From assembly GCF_018446385.1 (NCBI RefSeq), contig NC_055993.1, positions 69,766,631 through 69,830,630 of the forward strand: a stretch of DNA of 64,000 bases, read 5' to 3'. A model generated the notes under the pieces. The model was given only the letters and a program-made list of their open reading frames with translations, was not told where the DNA came from and did not search any database. This document shows, piece by piece, positions 11,008 through 24,300 of the stretch. The position numbers and the translations under genes are program-made. How positions within the stretch are numbered: position 1 is the first letter of the stretch; each line of letters starts with the position of its first letter. Source of the DNA: Zingiber officinale. Its lineage: Eukaryota > Streptophyta > Magnoliopsida > Zingiberales > Zingiberaceae.

Positions 11008-13817
11008 ATGACGTCAAATACGAACACTTTCTCCCTGCGTTCTGTCCTTAAGAAGGACAAGCTCAACGGAGCAAATTTCCTGGACTGGTACAGGAACATG
11101 AGAATAGTTCTCACTCAGAAATGTAAACTGTACGTTCTCCTCCTGCCACTGCCACGCGAGCTGACCGGGATGCTTACAAGAAGCATCAAGATGACGCATT
11201 AGATGTGTTCTGTCTTATGCTCGCGACCATGAACTCTGAGCTTCAGAAGCAACATGAGTTGATGGGCGCTTACCATATGGTTGAACATCTTTGTCACCTA
11301 TATCAAGGACAAGCAGTGCACTGGAAGGGGAACTTCACAGGATACCTGGAAGATTTTAACAAGAAAAGAAATAAGATTTCTACTTCAGGTATAAATGTTA
11401 TCGAAGTCAACCTCTCTATTTCTTCGTCGTGGGTATTAGATACCGGATGTGCTTCGCACATTTGTACTAATGTACAAGCACTGAGAAATAGCAGAGCATT
11501 GACAAAGGGCGAGATAGACCTACGAGTAGGCAATGGAGCACGGGTTGCTGTAGGGACTTATTTTCTATCTCTGCCCTCTGGGCTTATACTAGAGTTAGAC
11601 GATTGTTGTTATGTGCCTGCATTGACTAAGAACATTATATCAGTTTCTTGTTTGGACAAGAAAGGATTCTCGTTTATAATAAAGAACAAATGTTGTTCTG
11701 TCTATTTAAACGATATGTTCTATTGTAGTGCACCTCTGATGAACGGACTCTATATTCTAGACCTTGAGAGCTCTATCTATAACGTTAGTACCAAGAGGTT
11801 CAAATCGAACGATATGAACCACACCTATCTCTGCTTAGGTCATATAAATGACAAGCGCTTATCCCAACTCCATAAGGATGGTTTGTTGGACTCATTTGAT
11901 TTTGAATCATATGAGATATGCGAGTCATGCCTACGAGGCAAGATGACCAAGACTCCCTTTAGTGGGCACAGCGAGAGAGCGACTGATTTGTTAGGACTCA
12001 TACATAGTGATGTATGTGGCCCTTTCAATGTCGCTGCTAGAGGCGGTTATAGATACTTCATCACATTTACTGATGACTTCAGTAGATATGGTTATGTGTA
12101 CTTGATGACACATAAGTCCGAATCCTTTGAAAAGTTCAAAGAATTCAAGAATGAAGTACAGAACCAGCTTGGCAAGAGTATTAAAATACTTCGATCAGAT
12201 CGAGGTGGTGAATACTTAAGCCATGAGTTTCGTGACTATTTAGCTGAGTGTGGGATTCTATCCCAACTCACTCCTCCTGGAACACCACAGTGGAATGGTG
12301 TATCCGAAAGGAGGAATCGTACCCTATTAGATATGGTACGATCTATGATGAGTCACACAGATCTTCCGACATATCTATGGGGATATGCTCTAGACACGGC
12401 AGCTTTCATTCTCAACCGAGTTCCAACCAAGGCCGTGATAAAGACACCATATAGGATATGGATGGGGAGATACCGGTGTCTTTCATGAGGATTTGGGGTG
12501 GTGAGGCTTTACGACGTCAAGTCTCGGATAAATTAGGACCCAAATCGGACAAGTGTTATTTCATCGGATATCCCAAGGAAACTAAGGGATATTACTTCTA
12601 CATTCCCAGTCAGCACAAGGTAGTTGTGACAAAGACTGGAGTCTTTCTAGAAAGGGACTTTGTTTCTAGAAAGACTAGTGGGAGTACGTTCGATCTTGAA
12701 GAAGTTCAAGATGCGAACAATAGAACTGAAGCCTCGATGGAAGTTGAACTGGAACCACAAAGTGTTGTGGATGATGTTGTTCCACAAGGAGTTGAGGAAC
12801 AACAACCAGTTTAAGTAGACATACCTCTTCGCAGGTCTGATAGGGTACGTCGTCAGCCTGAGAGATACTCATTTCTCTTGTCTGACCATGATGACATTGT
12901 GCTCATAGAGGATGAGCCTACCACCTATCAGGAAGCTGTGATGAGACCAGATTCCGAGAAATGGCTAGAGGCCATGAGATCCGAAATGGAATCCATGTAC
13001 ACCAACCAAGTATGGACTTTGGTTGATCCACCTGAAGGGGTAAAACCCATTGGGTGCAAGTGGGTCTTTAAGAGAAAGACTGACATGGAGGACTTATCTA
13101 TAAGGGTCGCTTGGTAGCTAAAGGTTTCAAGCAGATTCATGGTATTGACTATGATGAAACCTTTTCTCCAGTAGCGATGTTTAAGTCCATTCGGATCATG
13201 CTTGCTATTGCAGCCTACCATGACTATGAGATCCAGGTGAAAGTCACTGGATAGCGGTCAAGAATATTCTTAAGTACTTAAGAAGGACTAAATAATATTT
13301 CTTAATATATGGAGGCAATGATGAGCTAGCTGTAAAGGGTTACAGTGATGCTAGCTTCCAGACCGACCAGGATGACTATAGATCGCAGTCGGGGTTCGCA
13401 TTTTGCATTAATGGTGGTGCTGTCAGCTGGAAGAGTTCGAAGCAGGATACAGTAGCTGATTCTATAACAGAAGCCGAGTATATTGCTGCATCAGAGGCAG
13501 CAAAGGAGGCAGTTTGGATTCGCAAGTTCATCACTGAACTTGGGGTGGTTGCTAGCATCGCTGACCCAGTTGAGCTCTATTGTGACAATAATGGAGCTAT
13601 AGCACAGGCGAAGGAACCTCGCTCACACCAGCGGACCAAGCACATACTACGGCGCTTCCATCTCATTCGAGAGATTATCGATAGAGGAGATGTGAAGATT
13701 TGCAGAGTACCTACAGAGGCTAACATCGTAGATCCCTTGACCAAGGCTTTGACACAGAGAAAGCATGATGGTCACACTAGGTCATTAGGCCTTAGAGCCT
13801 ATACTGATTGGCACTAG
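11008..13817 (+). pseudogene. Family-B copia gag-pol, internally deleted
   Basis: Gag starts with ATG at 11008 and breaks at 11200. The main frame (11205-12488) has a degraded zinc knuckle, protease (WVLDTGCASH), the pre-integrase zinc domain with its first His lost, and the integrase core with HSDVCGP, TDDFSRYG and GGEYL, so all three catalytic acids are visible. A frameshift near 12475 leads to the linker and the start of reverse transcriptase (12878-13117). Most of reverse transcriptase, including the YVDD box, is deleted at a GATCCAG junction (13230-13236). RNase H continues to 13817 (SDASFQTD, AEYIAASEA, ELYCDNNGA). Other stops lie at 12814 and 13117. Confidence 0.9.
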
Positions 13818-13831
13818 TGCAAGTGGGAGAT

Positions 13832-15831
13832 TGTTAGTTAGAGCCCTAGAGCCAATCATTTGATGATTGTATGGACTCATTGTATCATATTCTTGTATAT
13901 TAATAAAGGCATTTGGATTTTGGTTATTATACTTACTTGTATTGGTGCCAAATAAACTAAGTATAATAATGTCCTTGAGTAGATGGTTCTCACCTATATC
14001 AATCGGTTAGTTGAACAGATAGTGAGATGATATAGGGAACACTACTCTTAATCATTCCTAATCGAGTATTAACATTCAGGGACAATGTTAATGCAATAAG
14101 ACTAGCATGTAGGTCAACTCGATGACTTGATCTCACAAGTCATGGATATAGAGATATCAAGTTGACACATGAGTATACATTAGAGAATGTATACTGAATG
14201 ACCCGCCATGAGAAAGTATCATGGATCGTTATATGAGTGTCATATACTTTCTCATGTGGCTATTAGTATGACTACTAGTCCTTAGACCTGAAGTCACCAT
14301 AGATCCCTACATAAGGAGTTATGTATTTTGGTTTCGTCAAACGTCACCCGTAACTGGGTGGACTATAAAGGCGATTACTGGGTATGTTACGAATTATGCA
14401 GAGGGATGTGAGTGATGTAGATGGGATCTATCCCTCCTATATGACGGGAGTGACATCGATATTCTTGATAGAGTAAGACCACGAAGTGTATGGCCATACC
14501 CAAATGAGTCAATATGAGATATTGAGCTCATTTGATTGAGTGAGTCTACTTGGAGTTCAAGATTTAGATTGGTCAGAGGATGACACGGTCTATGCCTCAC
14601 ATTGATCAATCTAGATGTCTAGGATAGAAGGACACTTGTCATATATTGTGAGGAGTCACAATTAATAGTCACAAGGTGATGTTGGATCTCAATATTCTTG
14701 TAACTTGGGTAGCAATGATATATTGCTAGATGCCGCTCATTGCTTATGTTTCTAAAGGAGTTTAGAAACATTGCCAACGTTACAATAACCTATTGGGTCA
14801 CACACAAAGAACAAGTGGATGGAGACTAGGTTCATATGATGAACCATTTGGATTAAGTTCAAATGATGCACCAAGAATTAGATTCGGATTAATTCAAATT
14901 AGAGTTATTGAGTTAGACTCAATTAGATTCAATTGTTGAATGAGTCTAATTTAAATTTGATTCATTGAGTCAATTTATATTAATGAATTGAGATTCATTA
15001 AATTGAAATGGACTTGAATCAAAGGTTGGATTTGACTCAACAAGGAAGAGAATTGGTCAATTTGACTTGACCAAATAGAAGTTGAAACATCAAGTTTGAC
15101 TTGATGCATTGCCACATCATGAAGGTTGAATCATCCTACATGGCATGACTAACCTTGCAACATCATCTCCACCTCATGAGGTGTGCCACCTCATGGAGGT
15201 TACAACACCTCCCATTTCATTTAATGTGGCCGACCACATTAAATGAGGGAGTTATGTGTGTGGCCGGCCACACTAAAGGGTGAAATGATTTTCATTTAGT
15301 GTGTATTGATGTGTGGTAATTGTCTCATCTTCTTCCTTGCTTCTTCCTCCTCTTCTCTTGCTGTTGCCGTGAGTTCCAAGGGAAGGTGAAGGTGGTTGAG
15401 TAGGTTCCAACACAAAGGAAGGGTGAAGGTCACAAAGGAGGATACTACTTCTAGAGTGTAAGAGATTTCTTTGCATCCTCTCTATTCCTTCCTTTCAAAT
15501 CCCATCCGAGAGCTCTAGAAAGTGCTAGCACACTTGGGGCTCTCTTCTCCATCCTTTGAGTGTGAGAGACACTCCTTGTTCGTGTGGATATCATTAGAGG
15601 AGTGTCTACGTTGGCACTCTCGAGATCCGGCGTACCGTTGGACGAGCGGGATTTGCGAGGGCACGCTTCAAGGGTAAAGCTCTCAACACATAGATCTAGG
15701 AGTAGATCTAAAGTTTTGAAACTCGTACTTGTATTTCATTCGATTTTTCCCTTGCACGGATCTACGGCTTTGGGCCTTTCGGGGTTTCCGAGACGCGAAA
15801 AAGCGGTTTTCGCGGCCCGAAAAACCCAACA
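13832..15831 (+). repeat. 3' LTR of family-B copia
   Basis: It begins TGTTAGTTAG right after the polypurine tract AAGTGGGAGAT and ends CCCAACA. It is nearly identical to the 5' copy, with an extra GCCCTAGA near the start and fewer copies of the GCGAAAAA array near the end. Confidence 0.9.
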
Positions 15832-15840
15832 ATATGTTGT

Positions 15841-16420
15841 TTAGAGTTTATCTTCCTCTTCATGAAACATTCGGCCACTATCCAAATTTAGGGTTAAAGG
15901 AAGCTAAAAATTTAACCTAGCATGCTCATGTATCTCCTTGTGATATGATATGAATTTAGCTAGGTATTTATGCTTGCATGTTGCTTAGAGCTTGGATTCC
16001 TCTTCATGAATGTTTCGGCCAAGGACAAATTTTAGGGTTCAAGGAAGCTAAAAATTTAACCTAGCATGCTCATGTATCTCCTTATGATATGATATGAATT
16101 TAGCTAGGTATTTATGCTTGCATGTTGCTTAGAGCTTGGTTTCCTCTTCATGAATGTTTCGGCCAAGGACAAGTTTTAGGGTTCAAGGAAGCTAAAAATT
16201 TAACCTAGCATGCTCATGTATCTCCTTATGATATGATATGAATTTAACTAGGTATTTATGCTTGCATGTTGCTTAGAGCTTGGTTTCCTCTTCATGAATG
16301 TTTCGGCCAAGGATAAATTTTAGGGTTCAAGGAAGCTAAAAATTTAACCTAGCATGCTCATGTATCTCCTTATGATATGATATGAATTTAGCTTGATATT
16401 CATGCTTGTATGTTATTTGG
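15841..16420 (+). repeat. Tandem repeat in chromovirus 5' LTR, about 143 bp unit, four copies
   Basis: Units contain AACCTAGCATGCTCATGTAT, GATATGATATGAATTTA and GTTTCGGCCAAGGA. The AACCTAGCATGCTCATG phrase recurs about every 143 bases (near 15915, 16059, 16202 and 16346). The 3' LTR has the same array with about one more copy (22500-23130). Confidence 0.85.
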
Positions 16421-17339
16421 AATCTATTTTCCTTCTTCATGAACCTTCGGCCATGATAAGGATCAAAACCTAGGAAAGCTTAGAAACGTGATTAACATAC
16501 TTATGACCTTCCTTATGATATGATATGAAGTTAACATGAAATTCTTATGCTTGTATGTGGTTTAGAATTTAAGTTCATACTCTTGAATTTTCGGCCATTA
16601 TGGGTTTAGAAGCCTAGATATGCCTCACATGTTACGTTATGAATTAAGAGATGTTATTTAATGATTCCATGCATGATCATGTCTTTTCTATGATAGGTGT
16701 TGTGTTCATTTATGTATACTTATGATCCATGCATAATAATGTCTCTTATGATGTGTTATGTGCCCAAATATGCATGTTTTATGATATGACAAATAACATG
16801 CTCATTTATGTATGTTTATGATCCATGCATAATAATGTCTCTTATGATGTGCTATGTGCCCAAATATGCATGCTTTATGATATGATAAGCAAAGGCCTAA
16901 GAGTTGCTTCCTTTTTTGTTGGGATTAAGAGCACTCTTTATGATATGATAAGTGAATGCCTAAGAGTTGCTTCCCCTTGAGGACTAAGAGCATTCTTCAT
17001 GATATGATAAGTTATGATATGCTATGTTATGACATGAACCATGATATGCTATTTTACTTTGTATGGCTGGTACCAAGGGTGGGCTCCATAAGCGCCCCTA
17101 GGCCGACGGACTATGAACGGGTCTAGTAAAGGGATGGGCTCCTTAGTACGCCCCTAGGTCGACGGTCGTAGTACGGACCTAGATGCCTAATAGGTTCGGG
17201 GCTAGCTACCTTGTCCTAGGGATTAAGCGCATTTATATATGTATGTGGTACAAGATGAGCCCTCATGATGATATTATGTTCAAGTACTATATGATATATT
17301 TTAAGACATCTTGCATATGACATGACACATGTTTTAAAA

Positions 17340-17650
17340 GGCATCTTGCATGATATGATTGATGATTTATGATATGATACAGTATGATGTTCTTTATGAT
17401 TTATGATATGACATGCTATGCTCTTTTGATCTATATGACATGATGATTTATGATATGATATAGCATGATGTTCTTCATGATTTATGATATATCATGCTAT
17501 GCTCTTATGATTTATATGACATGATGATTTATGATATGATATAGCATGATGTTCTTTATGATTTATGATATGACGTGCTATGCTCTTATAATTATATGAC
17601 CTGATGATTTATGATGTGATATAGCATGATGTTCTTTATGAGATAATAGG
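17340..17650 (+). repeat. ATGATATG-rich tandem repeat in chromovirus 5' LTR
   Basis: Three to four units of about 80 bp built from GATGATTTATGATATGATA, TAGCATGATGTTCTT and GACATGCTATGCTCTTATGA. A related doublet with ATCCATGCATAATAATGTC lies at 16670-16880. The 3' LTR copy is at 24100-24390, where the reverse strand gives a spurious repetitive ORF. Confidence 0.8.
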
Positions 17651-18073
17651 TTATGATGTTATGTATTCACCATATGATGTTAGATGATTATATTCCATGA
17701 TTATATGCTTATGTGTTTATGCTTGATATATGGATTTTGTGAGTAGGAAAGGATCTTACTATGCCTGTGTGCTTATAGCTTACTTTTCTTTTACCACAGA
17801 TAAAGGCAAAGAATCGATGACCTAAGGAGTAGCAGGAGAGGCAAGGAGATGTGTGTGGTGGTGGCTCGGCTAAGATAAATAAAAGACCTGCTTATGTTAT
17901 TTTGTTATGATGACATGAACTAAGTTGTGTTATGTTATTGTCCGCATGACTTTAGGATATTTCTAATGTTTTACTTTCAAAAGAAATTTTAATATGCATG
18001 TATGCTTCCGCAATAGTAATGGTTAAGTAAAGTAACCCCGCACCCACTAGCAGGAGGGGCGGGCGTTACAGGT

Positions 18074-18086
18074 TGGTATCAGAGCC
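18074..18086 (+). other. Primer binding site, initiator Met tRNA (chromovirus)
   Basis: TGGTATCAGAGCC follows the LTR end (18070) by three bases. Confidence 0.88.
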
Positions 18087-18321
18087 AGGTTAGTCTTCCC
18101 GCTACACACACATCAAGCCTCCATCCTGCCACTCCAAGTAAGACTTTCTGTACTTACTCTATTTTTATTTATGCATAATAGGAAATGTTTTAGTATCCAT
18201 GAACCTAAGTATGACTGATATGGATTTCCTTCATGCATGATAAGCGATATTTAATATGCACGAATATAAGTAGGATGACTCTAGACTTATGCTAGCCTTA
18301 TTGTTATTTATGAAAATAGAT

Positions 18322-21300
18322 ATGGCTAGAAGACGCGGTAACAGGGCCGATGAGACAGTGACCCCACCAGATCTGACCTAGGTAGTCACAGATCTCCATC
18401 GTCAGATCACGGAACAACAACAAGTAATCACTGCTCTAATGAATCAGCAAGGAAACCCTGTCACCCCACCAACAAATCAGAATGCAGTGTCCGTCATACC
18501 AATAGTTGCACCAGTACCACCGGTAGCCCCTGCCCCAGTGGTCCGACAGGAGACCTACTTGATACAGTGGCTAAGGCTGAAGCCGGAGAACTTCTCGGGT
18601 ACTTGTGAACCATGGGACGCCCAAGCCTGGTTCAAGACAGTGGAAAGTATTGTGGAATTGCTGGACTGGCCTGTATCGGAAAAGATCAAATGCGTGTCAT
18701 TTTGTTTTTCCGGAGATGCAAGAATGTGGTGGGAAAGAGTTACGGCTAAGAGACAAATTAATCTGATGAACTGGACGGATTTCGAGACAGAGATCTTCGA
18801 GGAATTCTTCCATATGCAAGTAACGAACCGGCATTACGACGAGTTCACCGAGTTCCGACAAGGTGACTTATCAGTGAACGAAGCAGTGAAGCGCTTCAAC
18901 CATCTTGCACGCCTCTGCCCAGAGTTAGTCAGCACGGAAAGAGAAAGGGTTAGGCTGATGCTGAAAATGCTTCGACCCGAGATGGAATTAATAGACCGCA
19001 GACTACAGAAGAACTGGTCAGCAGTGCCCTGATCACTGAACATTATCAGAAGGCGATGAACGAGAATAAGAATCAGACATAGACGGAAGGACAGAAATCT
19101 CAGGGTACCAAAGCCAGCTGGAAAGGAAACTCTAATGGAAAAAGGAAACAATGGACCAACACCAAAGGAGGACCAGCAAATAAGCAACCTAAGTACCCTC
19201 AGTGTTCCATTTGTGGGAAGCAGCATTCCGGAGTATGCCACAAGGGTACGAGGAAGTGTTACAGATGTGGACAGGAAGAACATATGGCCAGAGACTGCCC
19301 TACCCAGTCCCAGACACCATCCCAGCAGAATAACCAGAGCAGGAGTGCCCCCTCATAGCTACACCTGATGCAGGTTGCCATTGAAGGAACTCCGATCAGC
19401 CAAGGGAGATTGGAAGCCCTGCCAGCTACGACGAACGCCAGGGTTTTCTCTCTTACCAAAGATGATGTGGCAAGTGTCTCTACAGTTGTCACAAGTTAGC
19501 TGCCTATTTTCAGTCAATATGCTAATGTGTTATTTGATACTGGGGCGACGCACTCGTTCGTCTCTACACCTTTCATGGAGAAGTTAGAGATACCACCACA
19601 AGCCTTAAATGGCAAATTCTTAGCAACCCTACCTTCGGGAGAAGTAATGCTATCTACTCATATGTTGCGAGCCGCACCCATCAGAATCGCGGACAGAGAA
19701 CTCTACTGTGATCTGATAGTGCTTGACATGCAAGATTATGACAGTATATTGGGCATGGATTTCCTAAGCAAGTACGGCGCTTCAATCGAGTGCCGTCAAA
19801 GAAAAGTGATTTTCCGACCTGAAGATGAGCCGATGTTCGAGTTTGTTGGGGAACCTAGGGAAAATTCGTACTACGGGCTGAAGATGTGACCGGACAACTC
19901 TCTACCTGACTATAGCACCGACGTTGTTCGATGATGTATTGAAGAAGCAAACTTGTGACCAAAGCATCCAGCGGATAAAGCAAGAAGTATTAGCGGGAAA
20001 GAATGACGGATTCCGTATCGCTGACAGCGGAATATTATACCTCAAGAATCATTTATGTGTTCCCGATGACCCGGAGTTGCGAAAGAAGATACTAGGAGAA
20101 GCCCACTCAACGTCCTATGCAATGCATCCGGGATCCACCAAAATGTACCAAGATTTGAAAAAGAAATTCTGGTGGTCCGGTATTAAAAGAGATGTGGCTC
20201 AGTACGTCAGTACCTGCCTGACCTGCCAGAGGGTTAAAGCAAAACACTAGAGGCCTGGAGGATTACTGCAGCCTGTCCAAATTCCAGAATGAAAATGGGA
20301 AGATATTTCTATGGACTTTATTTCATGATTACCTAAGACAACGAACGACTATGACGCTATATGGGTAATCGTGGATAGATTAACCAAATCCGCTCATTTT
20401 CTAGCAATCAAGATGACTTATTTAATTGAGCAACTGGCTCAATTATATGTCAAGGAAATTATTAGATTACAAGGATTCCTAAGACCATCATTTCTGACAG
20501 AGATGGTCGCTTTGTTTCACATTTTTTGGAATGTGTTCAGAAGGCTCTTGGCACAAAGCTATTATTCAGTACTGCCTTCCACCCTCAGACCGATGGACAA
20601 CCAGAAAGGGTGAACCAAGTACTAGAAGACATGTTACGGGCTTGCGCCTTAGACTTCAAAGGAAGTTGGTGCCGATATTTATGCTTAGCGGAATTCACCT
20701 ACAACAATAGTTACCAAGCTACTATTGGAATGACGCCCTACGAGACTCTGTACGGGAGGAAATGTAGATCCCCTATATGTTGGTACGAAGGCGGCGAAAA
20801 GAATGAAATGGGATTCCAAACAGAGTTCATCGATAACACCACCCGTGCTATACAGAACATCCGTCAAAGAATAGAAACTGCTCAGGGTCGACGGAAGAAT
20901 TATGCGGATAAGCGACGAAGGCCATTGGAATTCAGTGTCAGAGACTCAGTATTCCTCAAGGTAGCTCCTATGAAAGGAGTAATGAGGTTTGGTAAGAAGG
21001 GAAAGCTAAGCCCGCACTATGTGGGGTCATATCAAGTTCTGAAAAGAATTAGCAAGGTAGCTTATGAAATAGAGCTGCCTCAAGAGATGTCAGCCATCCA
21101 CAACGTGTTCCACATTTCGATGCTAAAGAAATGTATTCCGAGCATGGACCAAGTGATCGAACCATGGACAGTACAAGTACAAGAGGACCTAACCTACGAA
21201 AGCTGACCGGTTCAGATATTGAATCGAGATGTCAAAAGACTAAGAAACAAAGAAGTACTAGTAAAGGTCCTGTGACAAAATCAACGGTTCGAAGAAGCCA

Positions 21301-21350
21301 CTTGGGAACGAGAAGATGATATGAAACAGAAGTATCCGGAGCTATTTTAA
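18322..21350 (+). pseudogene. Chromovirus gag-pol lacking reverse transcriptase and RNase H
   Basis: Gag opens at ATG 18322 (MARRRGN), with a TAG near 18378. The capsid part runs through 18439-19032 (FSGDARMWWERV). A frame change follows, then a zinc knuckle CYRCGQEEHMARDCP near 19258-19302. Protease is at 19527-19889 (FDTGATHSF). The frame then jumps straight to integrase: the zinc domain (HPGSTKMYQDLKKKFWW and CLTCQRVK, about 20100-20240), the DDE core broken by several stops (20250-20640), and a well-kept C-terminal part at 20526-21206. The stretch after 21206 encodes a chromodomain-like end (EATWEREDD) to a TAA at 21348. Reverse transcriptase and RNase H are absent, a deletion of roughly 2 kb compared with the family. 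Confidence 0.88.
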
Positions 21351-21385
21351 GTTCGAGGACGAACTTTTTATGAGGTATGGGGTAC

Positions 21386-24300
21386 TGTAACACCCATTAA
21401 ATGATAAGTTATACCTATGAGTATTTTTCCTTTAGAATAGAAGAAAAAGGAGAAATGGAAATAGAAACCAAAATAAAATAAAAATGAAGTGAGGTTAAGA
21501 TTTGAACCTTGAACCTCCCACAAATAATAGAGTTAAATTGGTGTATGGTAACCACTAGGACAATGAATAATAGATGAATAGAAAAGAATGGAAATTGTAG
21601 TTAAGAGTAAGAAGATAGTTAAGTAAAAGAATAAGAGAAAACCAAGTAGCTTACCTCCTCTTCCTCTTAGTTAAGGAAAGAAACAAGCAAAAGCCAAGTT
21701 GCTTTCCATCCTTTCTTATCCTCTATTTTCGTGGGAATTAAGAGAGGGTAGGGATAGAGGGGTTAAGGGGATGAATGAAGACATGTTTAATTTACATGAG
21801 AAATAAATAGGATTGAGAGAAGAAAAGAAAGTTGTTAATCCTTCCTTCTTCTTCTTCCTCCTCCTTCTTTCTCCTCCTTCCTTCTCCACCGAGACATAGA
21901 GCCCTCTCTCCCTCATTTCTAAAAACCAAGCTAAGGTTTTCTCTCCAAGAAAACTAATTTCTAAGAAGGAGTCTCAAGATTTACTCCTTACAAGAAAGAG
22001 AAAACAAAAGGAAGAACTAGGAAGAGAAGCTCCTTAATCTTGCTCCTCAAGGGTACCACTTTCTTTAGGATCAACAAACGAAAGGATGTAAGTATCCCCT
22101 CACCTATGGTACAAGTTGTTTATGTTTTTCATAAGATTAGAATGCTTAAAACCTAGGATCACAAAGTGGAACTTTCGGCCAAGTGTAGATGAATGACCTA
22201 GGAAAGCTTAAGACCTAAACTAACCATGTTCACTATGTCCTTATGATATGTACGCCATGATAAGAGATTGGTTTGGTTTTCTTATGCTTGTATGTTGCTT
22301 TAAACTTAACCTCATGCTCCTAAGGTGTTCGGCCAAGTCATGAATAAAAAGGATTAGGGAAGTTAAAAATTTAGGTTATCATGCTCATGATCTTCTCTAT
22401 AAAATAGTATGAAATATTCTAAGTGTTTGTATGCTTCTATGTTGTTTAGAGTTTATATTCCTCTATTAAACTTTCGGCCACTATCCAAATTTAGGGTTAA
22501 AGGAAGCTAAAAATTTAACCTAGCATGCTCATGTATCTCCTTATGATATGATATGATTTAGCTAGGTATTTATGCTTGCATGTTGCTTAGAGCTTGGGTT
22601 CCTCTTCATGAATGTTTCGGCCAAGGATAAATTTTAGGGTTCAAGGAAGCTAAAAATTTAACCTAGCATGTTCATGTATCTCCTTATGATATGATATGAA
22701 TTTAGCTAGGTATTTAAGCTTGCATGTTGCTTAGAGCTTGGTTTCCTCTTCATGAATGTTTCGGCCAAGGACAAATTTTAAGGTCAAGGAAGCTAAAAAT
22801 TTAACCTAACATGCTCATGTATCTCCTTATGATATGATATGAATTTAGCTAGGTATTTATGCTTGCATGTTGCTTAGAGCTTGGTTTCCTCTTCTTGAAT
22901 GTTTCGTCCAAGGACAAGTTTTAGGGTTCAAGGAAGCTAAAAATTTAACCTAGCATGCTCATGTATCTCCTTATGATAAGATATGAATTTAACTAGGTAT
23001 TTATGCTTGTATGTTGCTTAGAGCTTGGTTTCCTCTTCATGAATGTTTCGGCCAAGGACAAAATTTAGGGTTCAAGGAAGCTAAAAATTTAACCTAGCAT
23101 GCTTATGTATCTCCTTATGATATGATATGAATTTAGTTTGATATTCATGCTTGTATGTTATTTGGAATCTATTTTCCTTCTTCATGAACCTTCGGCCATG
23201 ATAAAGATCAAAACCTAGGAAGGTTTAGAAACGTGATTAACATGCTTATGACCTTCCTTGTGATATAATATGAAGTTAACATGAGATTCTTATGCTTGTA
23301 TGTGGTTTAGAATTTAAGTTCATACTCTTGAATTTTCGGCCATTATGGGTTTAGAAGCCTAGATATGCCTCACATGTTACATTATGAATTAAAAGATGTT
23401 ATTTAATGATTCCATGCATGAGCATGCCTTTTCTATGATAGGTGTTGTGTTCATTTATGTATACTTATGATCCATGCATAATAATGTCTCTTATGATGTG
23501 CTATGTGCCCAAATATGCATGCTTTATGATATGACAAATAACATGCTCATTTATGTATGTTTATGATCCATGCATAATAATGTCTCTTATGATGTGCTAT
23601 GTGCCCAAATATGCATGCTTTATGATATGATGAGCAAAGGCCTAAGAGTTGCTTCCCTTTTTGTTGGGATTAAGAGCACTCTTTATGATATGATAAGTGA
23701 ATGCCTAAAAGTTGCTTCCCCTTGGGGACTAAGAGCACTTTTTATAATATAATAAGATATGATATGCTATGTTATGACATGAACCATGATATGCTATTTT
23801 ACTTTGTATGGCTGGTACCAAGGGTGGGCTCCATAAGCGCCCCTAGGCCGACGGACTATGAATGTGTCTAGTAAAGGGATGAGCTCCTTAGTACGCCCCT
23901 AGGTCGACGGTCGTAGTACGGACCTAGATCCCTAGTAGGTTCGGGGCTAGCTACCCTGTCCTAGGGATGCGTGCATTTATGTATGTATGTGGTACAAGCC
24001 GGGCCCTCATGATGATATTATGTTCAAGTACTATATGATATATTTTAAGACATCTTGCATATGACATGACACATGTTTTAAAAGACATCTTGCATGATAT
24101 GATTGATGATTTATGATATGATACAGCATGATGTTCTTTATGATTTATGATATGACATGCTATGCTCTTATGATTTATATGACATGATGATTTATGATAT
24201 GATATAGCATGATGTTCTTCATGATTTATGATATGACATGTTATGCTCTTATGATTTATATGATATGATGATTTATGATATGATATAGCATGATGTTCTT

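Larger units (their letters stand above)
7294..15831 (+). mobile_element. Ty1/copia element, family B, nested in the chromovirus LTR
   Basis: The element is complete in outline: 2.03 kb 5' LTR, Met-tRNA primer site, long leader, a single degraded gag-pol, polypurine tract AAGTGGGAGA and 2.00 kb 3' LTR. The flanking duplication is GTATG (7289-7293) and ATATG (15832-15836), with one mismatch. The uninterrupted chromovirus LTR at 22424 onward confirms the empty site. Gag and reverse transcriptase are both partly deleted, so it needed or now needs help from relatives to move. Confidence 0.92.
6241..18070 (+). repeat. 5' LTR of the chromovirus, split by a copia element
   Basis: The LTR consists of 6241-7293 and 15837-18070, separated by the family-B copia element and one copy of its duplication. 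The uninterrupted copy at 21386-24817 shows the original order at the break (GTATGTTGTTTAGAG). The right part has tandem repeats and a segment near 17050-17220 with two related blocks that contain CGCCCCTAGG. No gene was seen in either part. Confidence 0.88.
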
